Shown here one piece after another: positions 5,685-13,611 of a stretch of DNA of 19,358 nucleotides. Location of the stretch: NCBI GenBank assembly GCA_964465145.1, contig CAYXJR010000080.1:1-19358 (forward strand). The letters run 5' to 3'. Made by a program: the position numbers and the translations under genes. The stretch comes from JAUVKA01 sp964465145 (lineage in GTDB: Bacteria > Bacteroidota > Bacteroidia > Bacteroidales > UBA12481). The notes below the pieces were generated by a model. It did not search any database and was not told where the DNA came from. It saw only the letters and a program-made list of their open reading frames with translations. Position 1 is the stretch's first letter. Each line of letters opens with the position of its first letter.

Positions 5685-6440
5685 TTACATTAAAATGAAT
5701 GGGTCTTCTTCACTCATGATATCCTCCGGAAGTATAAAATCAATGGTGGTTGGTTCTGTCATGGCCAGCTCGATATCATCAAAGTACTCCCGGGCTTTGG
5801 CTGCCAAATCCGATGACAAGCGTCTTCGGGCATTATCCTCTGAACTGGCTGTCCTGGATGTTTTAATATTCTCATTTGCCAGCTGATTCCGAATGGTCCT
5901 GGGTAAGGATCTAAAATCAAACCGGTCCAGGGCCAGTGACATAGTTTTGTATACCAGGGCTCGCTTAACTTTTAGTGCCAAGGCGGCATCTGCCTTCACA
6001 TCATCCCATTTCCCGATCCTGGGGTTCAGCTCATCATCAATCACCTCCCGAATGGTGGAAGTGAGTTTGATGAAGAAATATGCTGAATTATCAATTCCAT
6101 AGTATTTATGAAATTCCCGGGCATCTATAACAATCAGATCCTGCCGATCAGTATAGGTTGGTGAGGCAGCATAATCGGTGAACGTTACAGTTTTTGAATC
6201 GAGTAACACAAGTAGGTCATTCAGTGCCGCCCATGTATTTTGGATATAGCGTTCGGTAACCTCATCATACTGGTACCGGTACAGGCTTCCATCATCGGCC
6301 TTTTTCTTGATATCCACAAAGATGAAGTGCTCAAACATTGTAAGGTTGGCCAATGAGACTGACCACTTCACTTTTGGCTGTCCTGTAGCTAGGTATGAGC
6401 CATTTGGAATCCGTGCCAGAATTCTGAATTCTGAATGCAC
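5685..6440 (-). CDS. Phage head-tail connector-like structural protein, 5'-truncated
   Basis: Up to 251 aa from a GTG at 6440. The second half (STIREVIDDELNPRIGKW, then VKRALVYKTMSLALDRFDFR, then a long charged helix ending in EYFDDIELA) resembles the helical part of Bacteroidota phage proteins annotated as DUF6712 or connector-like, a weak match by eye. The first part (KVKWSVSLANLTMFEHFIFVD) is unrecognised. The reading frame has a TAA two codons above the GTG, and a sialidase-like gene fragment begins on the opposite strand at about 6442, so the authentic 5' end and its promoter were probably lost at a recombination junction. It is the first gene left of the minus-strand structural operon. 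Confidence 0.45.
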   Translation of the reverse strand: MHSEFRILARIPNGSYLATGQPKVKWSVSLANLTMFEHFIFVDIKKKADDGSLYRYQYDEVTERYIQNTWAALNDLLVLLDSKTVTFTDYAASPTYTDRQDLIVIDAREFHKYYGIDNSAYFFIKLTSTIREVIDDELNPRIGKWDDVKADAALALKVKRALVYKTMSLALDRFDFRSLPRTIRNQLANENIKTSRTASSEDNARRRLSSDLAAKAREYFDDIELAMTEPTTIDFILPEDIMSEEDPFILM

Positions 6441-6441
6441 C

Positions 6442-6609
6442 GATTATAGAACCACGCCTGAGATTATTTTAAGAGATGACGGCAACAATTCAGATCTTGG
6501 ATACACCTGGCCGGTTCTCTTAGACAGAAACCGTGTTTTAGTTTGTTATTATTTTAATAAAGAAAATGGCAAACGCTATATTGCAGGAACGATTCTGGAA
6601 ATAAAGTGA
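6442..6609 (+). pseudogene. 3' stump of a sialidase-like (BNR) protein
   Basis: About 54 residues: YRTTPEIILRDDGNNSDLGY, then WPVLLDRNRVLVCYYF, ending in YIAGTILEIK. This is the characteristic C-terminal blade of BNR/sialidase-family exo-glycosidases ('TTPE-x-x-LRDDGG-x-x-DLGYPW-x-VxLDxxxVLVxYYF ... IAGTxLE'). The rest of the gene (normally 350-400 aa) is absent. Just upstream the DNA becomes the first gene of the prophage block on the other strand, with a GAATTCT direct duplication at the junction. An open frame continues back to 6307, but it is antisense to the phage gene and does not look like sialidase. Confidence 0.75.
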
Positions 6610-6693
6610 AGGCAAACTATTTCAAATATGCTCGACCATAATACTGCGGATGGAGCATCAGAAACCAGAAAGGAAATCTATTTAATTTATACT

Positions 6694-7020
6694 TTACTTT
6701 TTTGGAAGTAAAACAGCTTGAATTATAGAACGTGGTGGACAATTGATGATCATTTTTTTACCCCTTCTCTTTTCTACCCAGTCCTTTCTGCGAATTTCAT
6801 TTGGCAGGTCAATCTTATTCCGGGCAAAAATATCATCGGCATCAAGCATTGTGATTTTAGCTGTTGTAAACTCTTTTTTCAATAATGACCAATCGAATTC
6901 CACTCCTTTAGCAGAATCTGTTCGATTGAGAGTATAAACCACCAGAGTGTCTCTATTAATACTATAGGCTGCCTGTGGCTTTCCAATGGATGGGATGCTA
7001 TTAGTACGTCACGGTGATGT
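6694..7020 (-). pseudogene. 3' stump of an alpha-L-arabinofuranosidase-like glycosidase
   Basis: About 108 codons open from just after a TGA near 7023: SIPSIGKPQAAYSINRDTL, VVYTLNRTDSAKGVEFDW, TAKITMLDADDIFARNKIDL and CPPRSIIQAVLLPKK. The pattern 'VVNRT ... L-x-A-x-D-x-x-A-x-N-x-x-x-x-P ... PP-x-S-x-x-x-x-x-L' is that of the C-terminal beta-sandwich of GH51-type arabinofuranosidases and relatives; the exact family is uncertain. The catalytic barrel is missing: upstream (toward 7100) the DNA becomes the leader of the GH125 gene. A GTG at 6942 would allow a shorter 82-aa product. It converges on the sialidase stump, with 84 bp between them. Confidence 0.5.
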
Positions 7021-7119
7021 ACTGAGAAATGGGAATAGCACACAATACAAGTGATGGTACTTGAAAAAGGATAAAAATTCTAGCAAACATGTGTGTTTTT
7101 TCCGAACTTTATGGTCATT

Positions 7120-8562
7120 ATGGAAAGACGAAAATTCATTAAACAAAACAGCATACTTGCCGGGGGGTTAACATTAGCTCCTGGCTTTGCTTTAGGTAAA
7201 GGAGCTTTTAATTCTTATCAGGATTTTATTAGTAACAGACCACAAGAGGGGAAAAGAACCTTTATAAGTCAGGAAGTTGAAAAAACAATTAATAAGGTTA
7301 AATCTCATATTGCTGACGAAGAGCTTGCCTGGATGTTCGAGAACTGTTATCCAAATACACTTGACACCACTGTTGATTATGAACTAATTGATGGAAAGCC
7401 TGACACATTCATCATTACAGGTGACATAGACGCAATGTGGTTAAGGGATTCAACAGCTCAGGTCTGGCCATATATGCCATTAATCATCAAAGATGACAAG
7501 CTTAAGAATCTCATCAATGGTCTGGTAAACCGGCAGGTTAAATGTGTTCTTAAGGATCCCTATGCCAATGCCTTTTACAAGGACCTATCTAAAGAATCAG
7601 ATTGGGCCAGTGACAAACCAACACCTATCCCTGGCGTTCATGAGCGCAAATGGGAAATAGATTCACTCTGTTATGTTGTCCGCCTCTCAAACCGGTATTA
7701 CGAATTAACCGGTGATGCAGCTGTTTTTGACGAGTCATGGGATAAAGCTATGAGACTTATTGTCAAGACTTTTAAGACTGAACAGAGGAAAGACGGAACT
7801 TCTCCTTACCGCTTCGTGAGACGAACAAGTGCTATGATTGATGCCCCGGTTTTTGGCGGATCAGGCAGACCATGTAAACCAAATGGATTGATTTGCTCAA
7901 TGTTCCGGCCATCCGATGATGCCACGATGTACCCTTATCTGATCCCCTCTAACATTTTTGCATCTATATCACTAAAGCAGCTATCCCGGATATTTGGTGA
8001 AATATTAATGGATAAGAGTTTTGCAGCTGAATGCAAAGCGATGTCGGAGGAAGTTGAGCGGGTGGTTCAGGAATATGCTGTATCAGAACATCTGGATTTC
8101 GGTGAGATCTATGCCTATGAAGTTGATGGCTTTGGTAATAAAGTCTTTATGGATGATGCTAACGTACCCTCACTTATGTCACTTACATATCTTGGTGCTC
8201 ATAAACCCGAAGATGAACTTTACAAGAACACCAGGGCATACTTATTAAGTGATTCAAATCCCTATTTTCTAAAAGGCAAAGCTGCTGAAGGTCAGGCCAG
8301 TCCACATACCGGAAAAGATAAGATATGGCCTATGGGAATAATTCTAAGGGCTATGACATCCATCGACAAAAAGGAAATTAAAAAATGCCTGGGAATGCTG
8401 AAAGCCACCCATGCTGGGACAGGCTTTATGCATGAGGCTTTTCACAAAGATAATCCAGAGGATTTCAACAGATCATGGTTCGCCTGGGCAAACACCCTTT
8501 TCGGGGAGTTGATGATCAAAATTTATGATGAAAATCCGGAAATATTATCGCTTAGATATTAA
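7120..8562 (+). CDS. GH125 exo-alpha-1,6-mannosidase (metal-independent), Tat-exported
   Basis: 480 aa. Glycoside hydrolase family 125 (formerly DUF1237) removes terminal alpha-1,6-linked mannose from mannans or N-glycans without a metal cofactor. Diagnostic blocks are ENCYPNTLDTTVDYE, ITGDIDAMWLRDSTAQVWPY, HERKWEIDSLCYVVRLSNRY, FGGSGRPCKPNGLICSMFRP and the C-terminal HEAFHKDNPEDFNRSWFAW. The N-terminus MERRKFIKQNSILAGGLTLA is a twin-arginine signal (RRKFIK plus a hydrophobic stretch), so the folded enzyme is probably exported to the periplasm. I chose the ATG at 7120 because it places the RR motif at residues 3-4; an ATG at 7111 and a GTG at 7093 are in frame. There is no clear Shine-Dalgarno sequence, as is usual in Bacteroidota. 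It looks intact. The flanking glycosidase stumps suggest this was once a larger glycan-use locus. Confidence 0.93.
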   Translation: MERRKFIKQNSILAGGLTLAPGFALGKGAFNSYQDFISNRPQEGKRTFISQEVEKTINKVKSHIADEELAWMFENCYPNTLDTTVDYELIDGKPDTFIITGDIDAMWLRDSTAQVWPYMPLIIKDDKLKNLINGLVNRQVKCVLKDPYANAFYKDLSKESDWASDKPTPIPGVHERKWEIDSLCYVVRLSNRYYELTGDAAVFDESWDKAMRLIVKTFKTEQRKDGTSPYRFVRRTSAMIDAPVFGGSGRPCKPNGLICSMFRPSDDATMYPYLIPSNIFASISLKQLSRIFGEILMDKSFAAECKAMSEEVERVVQEYAVSEHLDFGEIYAYEVDGFGNKVFMDDANVPSLMSLTYLGAHKPEDELYKNTRAYLLSDSNPYFLKGKAAEGQASPHTGKDKIWPMGIILRAMTSIDKKEIKKCLGMLKATHAGTGFMHEAFHKDNPEDFNRSWFAWANTLFGELMIKIYDENPEILSLRY

Positions 8563-8578
8563 CCTACCCCCTAACCCT

Positions 8579-8620
8579 CCCGGATCAAGTCCGGGACAGG
8601 CTCTTTCCTGAAACCAGGAA
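8579..8620. repeat. Two adjacent hairpins between convergent genes (REP-like)
   Basis: CCCGGA-tcaag-TCCGGG (8579-8595) and TTCCTG-aaac-CAGGAA (8605-8620), embedded in C-rich DNA after the GH125 stop (CCTACCCCCTAACCCTCC). Neither hairpin is followed by a good T-run, so this looks more like a dispersed intergenic repeat or transcript-end structure than a classical terminator. It lies between GH125 (+) and the BNR gene (-). Confidence 0.5.
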
Positions 8621-8686
8621 GGGGGAATTGGATACCTTAATCAGATGTTATCATTTTACCAACACTTCCTACTGATTCCTTAATTC

Positions 8687-11600
8687 TTAAAACCTACTTC
8701 TTCGCGATCTGCCTTCTGCCTTCAATATAACTCCCCCAGCCTCTACGAATTTCTTTTCCAAAGCTGGTAATTTTTTATCATACAGGTTAGCAAGTGTACC
8801 AGTTTGGCCTTCAAAAGCTTCCTTAGCCAGCTTGTACTGTTCTCTTTGAGCACCTGTAACATTTACATGTGCTCCAGATGTGGCATATCCGGCAAATCTC
8901 AAACTACCTGATACAGATTTTTTAGCACCAAAACCACCACTGATGACTTTAGTAACAGCATCTACTTCTTTTTGAAGATCATTGATTTGCTGAATTAAGA
9001 AATCTCCTTCAACCGCCAGGCCGGAGGTAGCTTGTTTCATAAAGCTCAGTCGCTCATTCATATCTGTGATCTTGGCTCTTGCTGAGGATACTGAACCACC
9101 CAACATATTGACCTGCTTGGCAAAATTGAAATTATCAGCATAATTAGCAGTACCTAAGGCATTTGGCAAAGCAATAATTTTGAATGCTTTAGGCTCGGCC
9201 AAACGGGTAAAGACACCATTATCATTTTTATCAATGGCAACTTTGTATTCTCCTGGCACCACTGTAAGACCGCGATTTGATAAATATGAAAAATCCCAGG
9301 TCAGACTCCCGTAACCCTTTTTCAATGAAGTCGTTAGCTTCTTCATGATATTACCGTCCATATCATAGATAGTAAATACCAATCCCGGTTTAACTTCATT
9401 TTCCTCGGCCATTAACTCTTCTTCAGTGGGATAAGGATATTTTTCGCCTGATTTCAAAGCTGCTTCCTGAGCTTTAATTCTCTTTGATTTCAAAGTGGTA
9501 AATCCATCTTTGATAAAATAATCGATTTTCACTCCAGGTCTTGGGTTAGGAGCCTGGAAATGCACAGCCCCCTGACCATTCAGGTTGCTGGCTGGGAAAT
9601 ACATTAATGCCTCATTAATCTTGAAAATATGAGCATCTTTTTTTGTGATTTCTTCGCTCAATTCTCTTAGTATTGAATAATTATCGAGAATATAAAAGCC
9701 CCGGCCAAAAGTTGCAACCACAAGATCATTTTCCCGTTTCTGAATTGTCAAATCCTTTACCTGAATAGTCGGGATACCGCTCTTCAACTGAACCCATTTT
9801 TCACCGCCGTCTATTGTTGCCCAAACGCCCCATTCAGTCCCAATAAATAAAATATTTGGATTCACATGATCTTCCTGAATGCAATATACAGTTCCCGAAG
9901 GGAGGTTTGAAGCTATTGAAGTCCAGGTTTTACCTTTATCTGTACTCTTGATAAGGTATGGAGTAAAATCACTGTTGTTTTTCCGTCCATCGAAACATGC
10001 ATATACAGTCCCTTCATCATGCACTGACGGCAAAACATAGTTTACGAAGGTCATTTCAGGCACTCCGGAAAAGCTGGTATACTTGGTCCAATTTGCTCCA
10101 TTATCTTCAGTTATCCAGATTAAACCGTCGTCGGTACCTACATACAACATCCCTTCTTTCAGTGGTGATTCTGAAAGCGCAAAAATATTTCCAAATACTG
10201 AAGTAGACAGGTTTTTTGCAACTGCTTCCGGCGGCCACATCTTACCCATCATGGGCAGGTCATTCTGATCGATGCCCCTGGTCATGTCACCACTGATTTT
10301 CTTCCAGGAGCCGCCCATATCGGTACTTTTAAATACATAATTACCACCAATGTACAGGGTTTTAGAATTGAAATTACTAATAAGATATGGTGTGTTCCAG
10401 TTCCAGGTATACTCCTCATCTTCTGTTGGTTGCGGCTGAATCGATATACTGTTTCCAGTAGTTCTGTCATATCTTTGGATTCCGCAGTGTTGTGACTCAC
10501 AATAATGTATGTCAGGATTTTTTGGATCTGGAATTGACAGGAATCCGTCTCCTCCAATAGTATAAGTCCAGTCGTCATTCACCACGGAACGACGCATAGT
10601 CCTCGAGGGGCCAAACCAGGAACCATTGTCCTGGGCACCTCCATAAACATTGTAAAATGGATAATCGTTGTCAACCCTTGCATGATAATATTGAGTGATT
10701 GGGAGGTTGCTCTTAAACTGCCAGGTAGAGGCCTTGTCGTAGCTTTCATACAAACCACCATCACAACCCATGAGATAATGTTCTGAATCAGTTGGATCTA
10801 TCCAGATTGCGTGATTATCGACGTGCTTATTCCTGCCTTCAATACTAACCCAGGTTTTTCCTCCGTCGATAGAAAGGGAAGCCCGGGTATCCATTAGAAT
10901 AACGGTATTCTCATCATTCGGATCCACATATAATTCATTGTAGTATTGTGGGCTACCAGATACTTTGTCCGACCGCTTTTCCCAGCTTGCACCCCGGTTG
11001 GTAGACCTATATGTTGCTCCTGTACTACCAGGCAATTCAATTACAGCATATAGGACGTCTGGGTTTGACAATGAGATAGCCAGACCAATACGTCCAACAT
11101 CACCACCGGGAAGTCCACCTTTTAGTTTTTTCCAGCTTAGACCACCATTATCAGTATAATGGATCGCAGATTCTGGTCCCCCATTAATTTTGGAATATAC
11201 TCTACGCTCACGTTGATGTGATGCAGCATAAAGGATATCAGGATTTCTTGGATCCATTACAAGATCTGTAACACCAGTGTATTCACCTATTTCAAGCACT
11301 GCTTTCCAGGTTTCTCCGCCATCAACAGTTTTAAATAAGCCTCTCTCACCGCCAGGACCCCAGACTTGCCCCTGTGAAGCGACATATACAACTTTACTGT
11401 CACGAGGGTCAACAATAATTTTGGCAATTTGCGAGCTGGTTTTAAGTCCCATATTCTTAAAGGACCTGCCACCATCTGTAGACTTATATACACCATCTCC
11501 GTATAGCAGGTTGCGTTGGGAATTATTTTCACCAGTACCTACCCAAACGATATTTGAATTGTTTGGATCCAGGGTGATACAACCAATAGAAAAAACAGAT

Positions 11601-11902
11601 TCACCATCAAAAATTGGTTTAAATGTTGTTCCATGATTTTCGGTTTTCCATAAACCTCCTGAAGCAGTACCAACATAATATTCAGAGGTATTGTCGGGAT
11701 TGACAGCCAGATCAGAAATCCTTCCTGAATAGGCTGCCGGTCCAATGCTTCTGAATTTCAAAGTTGACAGCATTTGACTGCTCAACTCGAATTTTTTCTC
11801 TTCAGGAGTAGTATTTTTCTTTTTTTGTGCCATACCGGTAAGGCCGGGCAACATGAATATAAGGGCTAGTAGGCTTACTACCAGCCAGCTTTTCTTTTTC
11901 AT
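8687..11902 (-). CDS. Secreted BNR/sortilin (VPS10)-like beta-propeller protein, full length
   Basis: 1071 aa. A Sec signal peptide (MKKKSWLVVSLLALIFMLP, cleavage near 25) precedes a large propeller region from about 45 to 720 with many Asp-box turns S/T-x-D-x-G-x-x-W/F: STDGGRSF, TVDGGETW, YTDNGGLSW, STNRGASW, SIDGGKTW, STDMGGSW, TEDNGANW, STDKGKTW, TIDGGEKW. Signature blocks include RSIGPAAYSGRISDLAVNP and GTASGGLWKTENHGTTFKPI. A FlgD/Ig-like segment follows (about 830-910, MKKLTTSLKKGYGSLTWDFS), then a helical C-terminal tail ending RSRRSRF. This is the full architecture of 'WD40/YVTN/BNR-like repeat, sortilin-N' proteins common in Bacteroidota. They are often annotated as glycosyl hydrolase, but lack demonstrated catalytic residues; the substrate is unknown. 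No T9SS sorting domain is visible, so it is likely periplasmic or surface-associated. A paralogue lies at 17401-19326. Confidence 0.85.
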   Translation of the reverse strand: MKKKSWLVVSLLALIFMLPGLTGMAQKKKNTTPEEKKFELSSQMLSTLKFRSIGPAAYSGRISDLAVNPDNTSEYYVGTASGGLWKTENHGTTFKPIFDGESVFSIGCITLDPNNSNIVWVGTGENNSQRNLLYGDGVYKSTDGGRSFKNMGLKTSSQIAKIIVDPRDSKVVYVASQGQVWGPGGERGLFKTVDGGETWKAVLEIGEYTGVTDLVMDPRNPDILYAASHQRERRVYSKINGGPESAIHYTDNGGLSWKKLKGGLPGGDVGRIGLAISLSNPDVLYAVIELPGSTGATYRSTNRGASWEKRSDKVSGSPQYYNELYVDPNDENTVILMDTRASLSIDGGKTWVSIEGRNKHVDNHAIWIDPTDSEHYLMGCDGGLYESYDKASTWQFKSNLPITQYYHARVDNDYPFYNVYGGAQDNGSWFGPSRTMRRSVVNDDWTYTIGGDGFLSIPDPKNPDIHYCESQHCGIQRYDRTTGNSISIQPQPTEDEEYTWNWNTPYLISNFNSKTLYIGGNYVFKSTDMGGSWKKISGDMTRGIDQNDLPMMGKMWPPEAVAKNLSTSVFGNIFALSESPLKEGMLYVGTDDGLIWITEDNGANWTKYTSFSGVPEMTFVNYVLPSVHDEGTVYACFDGRKNNSDFTPYLIKSTDKGKTWTSIASNLPSGTVYCIQEDHVNPNILFIGTEWGVWATIDGGEKWVQLKSGIPTIQVKDLTIQKRENDLVVATFGRGFYILDNYSILRELSEEITKKDAHIFKINEALMYFPASNLNGQGAVHFQAPNPRPGVKIDYFIKDGFTTLKSKRIKAQEAALKSGEKYPYPTEEELMAEENEVKPGLVFTIYDMDGNIMKKLTTSLKKGYGSLTWDFSYLSNRGLTVVPGEYKVAIDKNDNGVFTRLAEPKAFKIIALPNALGTANYADNFNFAKQVNMLGGSVSSARAKITDMNERLSFMKQATSGLAVEGDFLIQQINDLQKEVDAVTKVISGGFGAKKSVSGSLRFAGYATSGAHVNVTGAQREQYKLAKEAFEGQTGTLANLYDKKLPALEKKFVEAGGVILKAEGRSRRSRF

Positions 11903-12060
11903 TATAGATTGATTTAGTTTAACAACTTCAGCTAGACAAGTTATAAAATCTCGTAATCAATAAGGGACTCAATACATAAGGAATGCCTATTTTTATATTT
12001 TTTTAAGAAATTGAAATCAATAGATTTAAAAGAAACTATAACCATGGAAACCGAAAGCAG

Positions 12061-12231
12061 ATGAGAAAATCGCTGTTAAAAAACATTTTCTTCCTCCTTG
12101 TATCATCCACATTACTTGCAAGTTGTGCTACTGTTAATCAGTACAACAGTAATCTGAACAATCTCAAAAATGCTCAAAAACTAAAGTCCGACGTAGATTA
12201 TATTTACAGGAAGCTCCACAAGAGGGTGTGA
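12061..12231 (+). pseudogene. 5' stump of a lipoprotein (S41-peptidase-like N-terminus)
   Basis: 56 codons: MRKSLLKNIFFLLVSSTLLA, then S-C-A with Cys as the lipobox residue (LLASC), then VNQYNSNLNNLKNAQKLKSD and VDYIYRKLHKRV. The segment 'KLKSDVDYIYRKLHK' resembles the mature N-terminus of Bacteroidota S41-type (tail-specific protease-like) lipoproteins, where it normally continues 'LHPDLY...'. Here the sequence breaks straight after RKLHK into a GT-rich tract and a stop. It is therefore most likely a 5' remnant. If still expressed, it would give a tiny lipoprotein. A terminator follows at 12283-12312. Confidence 0.55.
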
Positions 12232-12274
12232 GTGTCTGTGTGGGTGTGGGTGTGTTAAGAAGTGTGGGCGTGGA
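12225..12274. repeat. GT-rich low-complexity tract
   Basis: A strongly strand-biased run of GTG/TGTG units (GGTGTGAGTGTCTGTGTGGG and similar) begins inside the last codons of the lipoprotein stump and continues to about 12274. It is unlike the surrounding AT-rich DNA and marks the position where the original gene was lost. Confidence 0.7.
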
Positions 12275-12282
12275 AAATATTT

Positions 12283-12312
12283 AGCCGGTCCCGAAAGGGG
12301 CTGGCTTTTTTT
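12283..12312 (+). terminator. Rho-independent terminator
   Basis: AGCCGGTCCC-gaaa-GGGGCTGGCT, a 10-bp stem with two G-T wobbles and a GAAA tetraloop, followed by seven T. It would terminate plus-strand transcription from the lipoprotein stump and isolate the kinase operon downstream. Confidence 0.85.
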
Positions 12313-12377
12313 ATGAGATGATCCGGGGAGTCGACAAATTGATTATTTATAGATTATTTGTCATTTAACTATCTTTA

Positions 12378-12395
12378 AACCAATTTATATTGGTT
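12378..12395. promoter_or_regulatory. Perfect inverted repeat upstream of the kinase start
   Basis: AACCAAT-ttat-ATTGGTT, a 7-bp perfect dyad ending 13 nt before the kinase ATG. It could be a repressor operator or a small leader hairpin. A sequence loosely like the Bacteroidota -7 element (TATCTTTA, 12370-12377) sits directly beside it, but no TTG at the expected -33 distance was found, so the promoter call is weak. Confidence 0.35.
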
Positions 12396-12408
12396 CAGCT
12401 TAATTAAG

Positions 12409-13611
12409 ATGAGCACAAAAAAAATAATAATCTCCGGCACCGGATGCGCACTCGCCGATTTTCTGTATAATGGAGTTTCCTTTGATAGTGCTGATTTTAA
12501 AAAACATCTATCGAGAAAAGCCGGCGATGGAGGCCTGAGCCCGGGAAAACTGGTGTTTACCGAAGAACTCGAGAAATTCGCAGGCCGGCCTTATCCGGAA
12601 ATCACTAAAGATATTCTGAGAAACCGGCTCCCTGATGCCTTTAATGTAGGCGGGCCTTCCCTGGTGTCGCTCATTCATGCTTCACAATTGCTTAACAGAA
12701 AGGATTTTGAAGTGAGATTTTTCGGATTGGCAGGGAGGGATGAAACGGCAGATAAGATTTTTAGTATTCTCGGGCAAACCCCGTTGAATATTGAAAATTA
12801 CCATACCGGTTCTCAAAATGCCACTCCCTTCACAGATGTATTGTCTGATCCGGATTACGACAACGGCCATGGTGAACGCACTTTTATCAATAATATCGGA
12901 GCCGCCTGGGACTATTCCTCCGAAGAGCTGACTCCTGATTTTTTCGATTCCGAAATCGTTTGTTTCGGCGGCACAGCACTGGTTCCGCAAATTCATTCCA
13001 ATCTTACCCTTTTGCTGGAAAAAGCTAAGCGAAACCGCTGTATCACCGTGGTAAACACTGTCTTTGACTTCAGGCATGAGATAAATAATCCTGGAAAACC
13101 ATGGCCTTTGGTGAGCAGTGATGAAAGCTATGGTTTAATCGACCTGCTGATCCTCGACTTCACGGAAGCCCTGGGTATCAGTGGGGAAAAAACCATGGAT
13201 GAGGCAGCACACTTTTTTGCCTCATCCGGTGTTTCTTCCTTCATTATTACCAACGGGGCGCAGGAACTGGCCGCCTGGTCAGGAGGTGGTTTATTTGAAA
13301 AAATAGATCTGATAAAAATGCCTGTTTCCCAAAAAGTGACCGATGAATTAAAATCGAATCTTATACGAAAAGGTGATACCACCGGCTGCGGCGATAATTT
13401 CGCCGGAGGAATTATTGCCTCCCTTGCCTGGCAGCTTAAAAACAGGAATGCAGGGGATTTCGATTTAATTGAAGCCCTTTCCTGGGGTGTTGCGTCCGGA
13501 GGTTTTTGCTGCTTCACCATTGGCGGAACCTATCTGGAAGAGTCCCGGGGACACAAAAAAGAAGAAGTTCAAAGTTTGCAAAGAGAATATCTTAAGCAGA
13601 TAGGATACTGA
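12409..13611 (+). CDS. PfkB-family carbohydrate kinase
   Basis: 400-aa ribokinase/PfkB-fold sugar kinase that transfers phosphate from ATP to a sugar or polyol hydroxyl. The C-terminal PfkB signature is clear: GDTTGCGDNFAGG (residues 322-334), with D329 as the expected catalytic base and the anion-hole glycines beside it. The substrate-side motif appears as FNVGGPSLVSLIHASQLL and FFGLAGRDETADKIF (about 84-117). The length is greater than the usual 300-330 aa, with extra sequence at the N-terminus (AGDGGLSPGKLVFTEELEKF) and in the middle. The stop is immediately followed by the ATG of the mannitol-1-phosphate dehydrogenase (TGA-ATG), so the two form an operon and probably one pathway. The substrate may be fructose, mannitol or another hexose/polyol; that is inferred from the neighbour, not the sequence. 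Confidence 0.88.
   Translation: MSTKKIIISGTGCALADFLYNGVSFDSADFKKHLSRKAGDGGLSPGKLVFTEELEKFAGRPYPEITKDILRNRLPDAFNVGGPSLVSLIHASQLLNRKDFEVRFFGLAGRDETADKIFSILGQTPLNIENYHTGSQNATPFTDVLSDPDYDNGHGERTFINNIGAAWDYSSEELTPDFFDSEIVCFGGTALVPQIHSNLTLLLEKAKRNRCITVVNTVFDFRHEINNPGKPWPLVSSDESYGLIDLLILDFTEALGISGEKTMDEAAHFFASSGVSSFIITNGAQELAAWSGGGLFEKIDLIKMPVSQKVTDELKSNLIRKGDTTGCGDNFAGGIIASLAWQLKNRNAGDFDLIEALSWGVASGGFCCFTIGGTYLEESRGHKKEEVQSLQREYLKQIGY

Noticed and set aside
6307..6441. Plus-strand upstream extension of the sialidase stump
   Set aside because: This part is antisense to the connector-like phage gene and has no sialidase character; only residues from about 6442 match the family.
6625..6665. Imperfect hairpin after the sialidase stump (ATGCTC...GAGCAT)
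   Set aside because: The stem is bulged and no T-run follows; too weak to call a terminator.
10282..10764. Extra minus-strand ORFs of 98 and 61 aa
   Set aside because: They lie in other frames of the 1071-aa BNR gene and have no family features.
12682..13520. Minus-strand ORFs opposite the kinase
   Set aside because: Antisense shadows of a gene with an intact PfkB signature.
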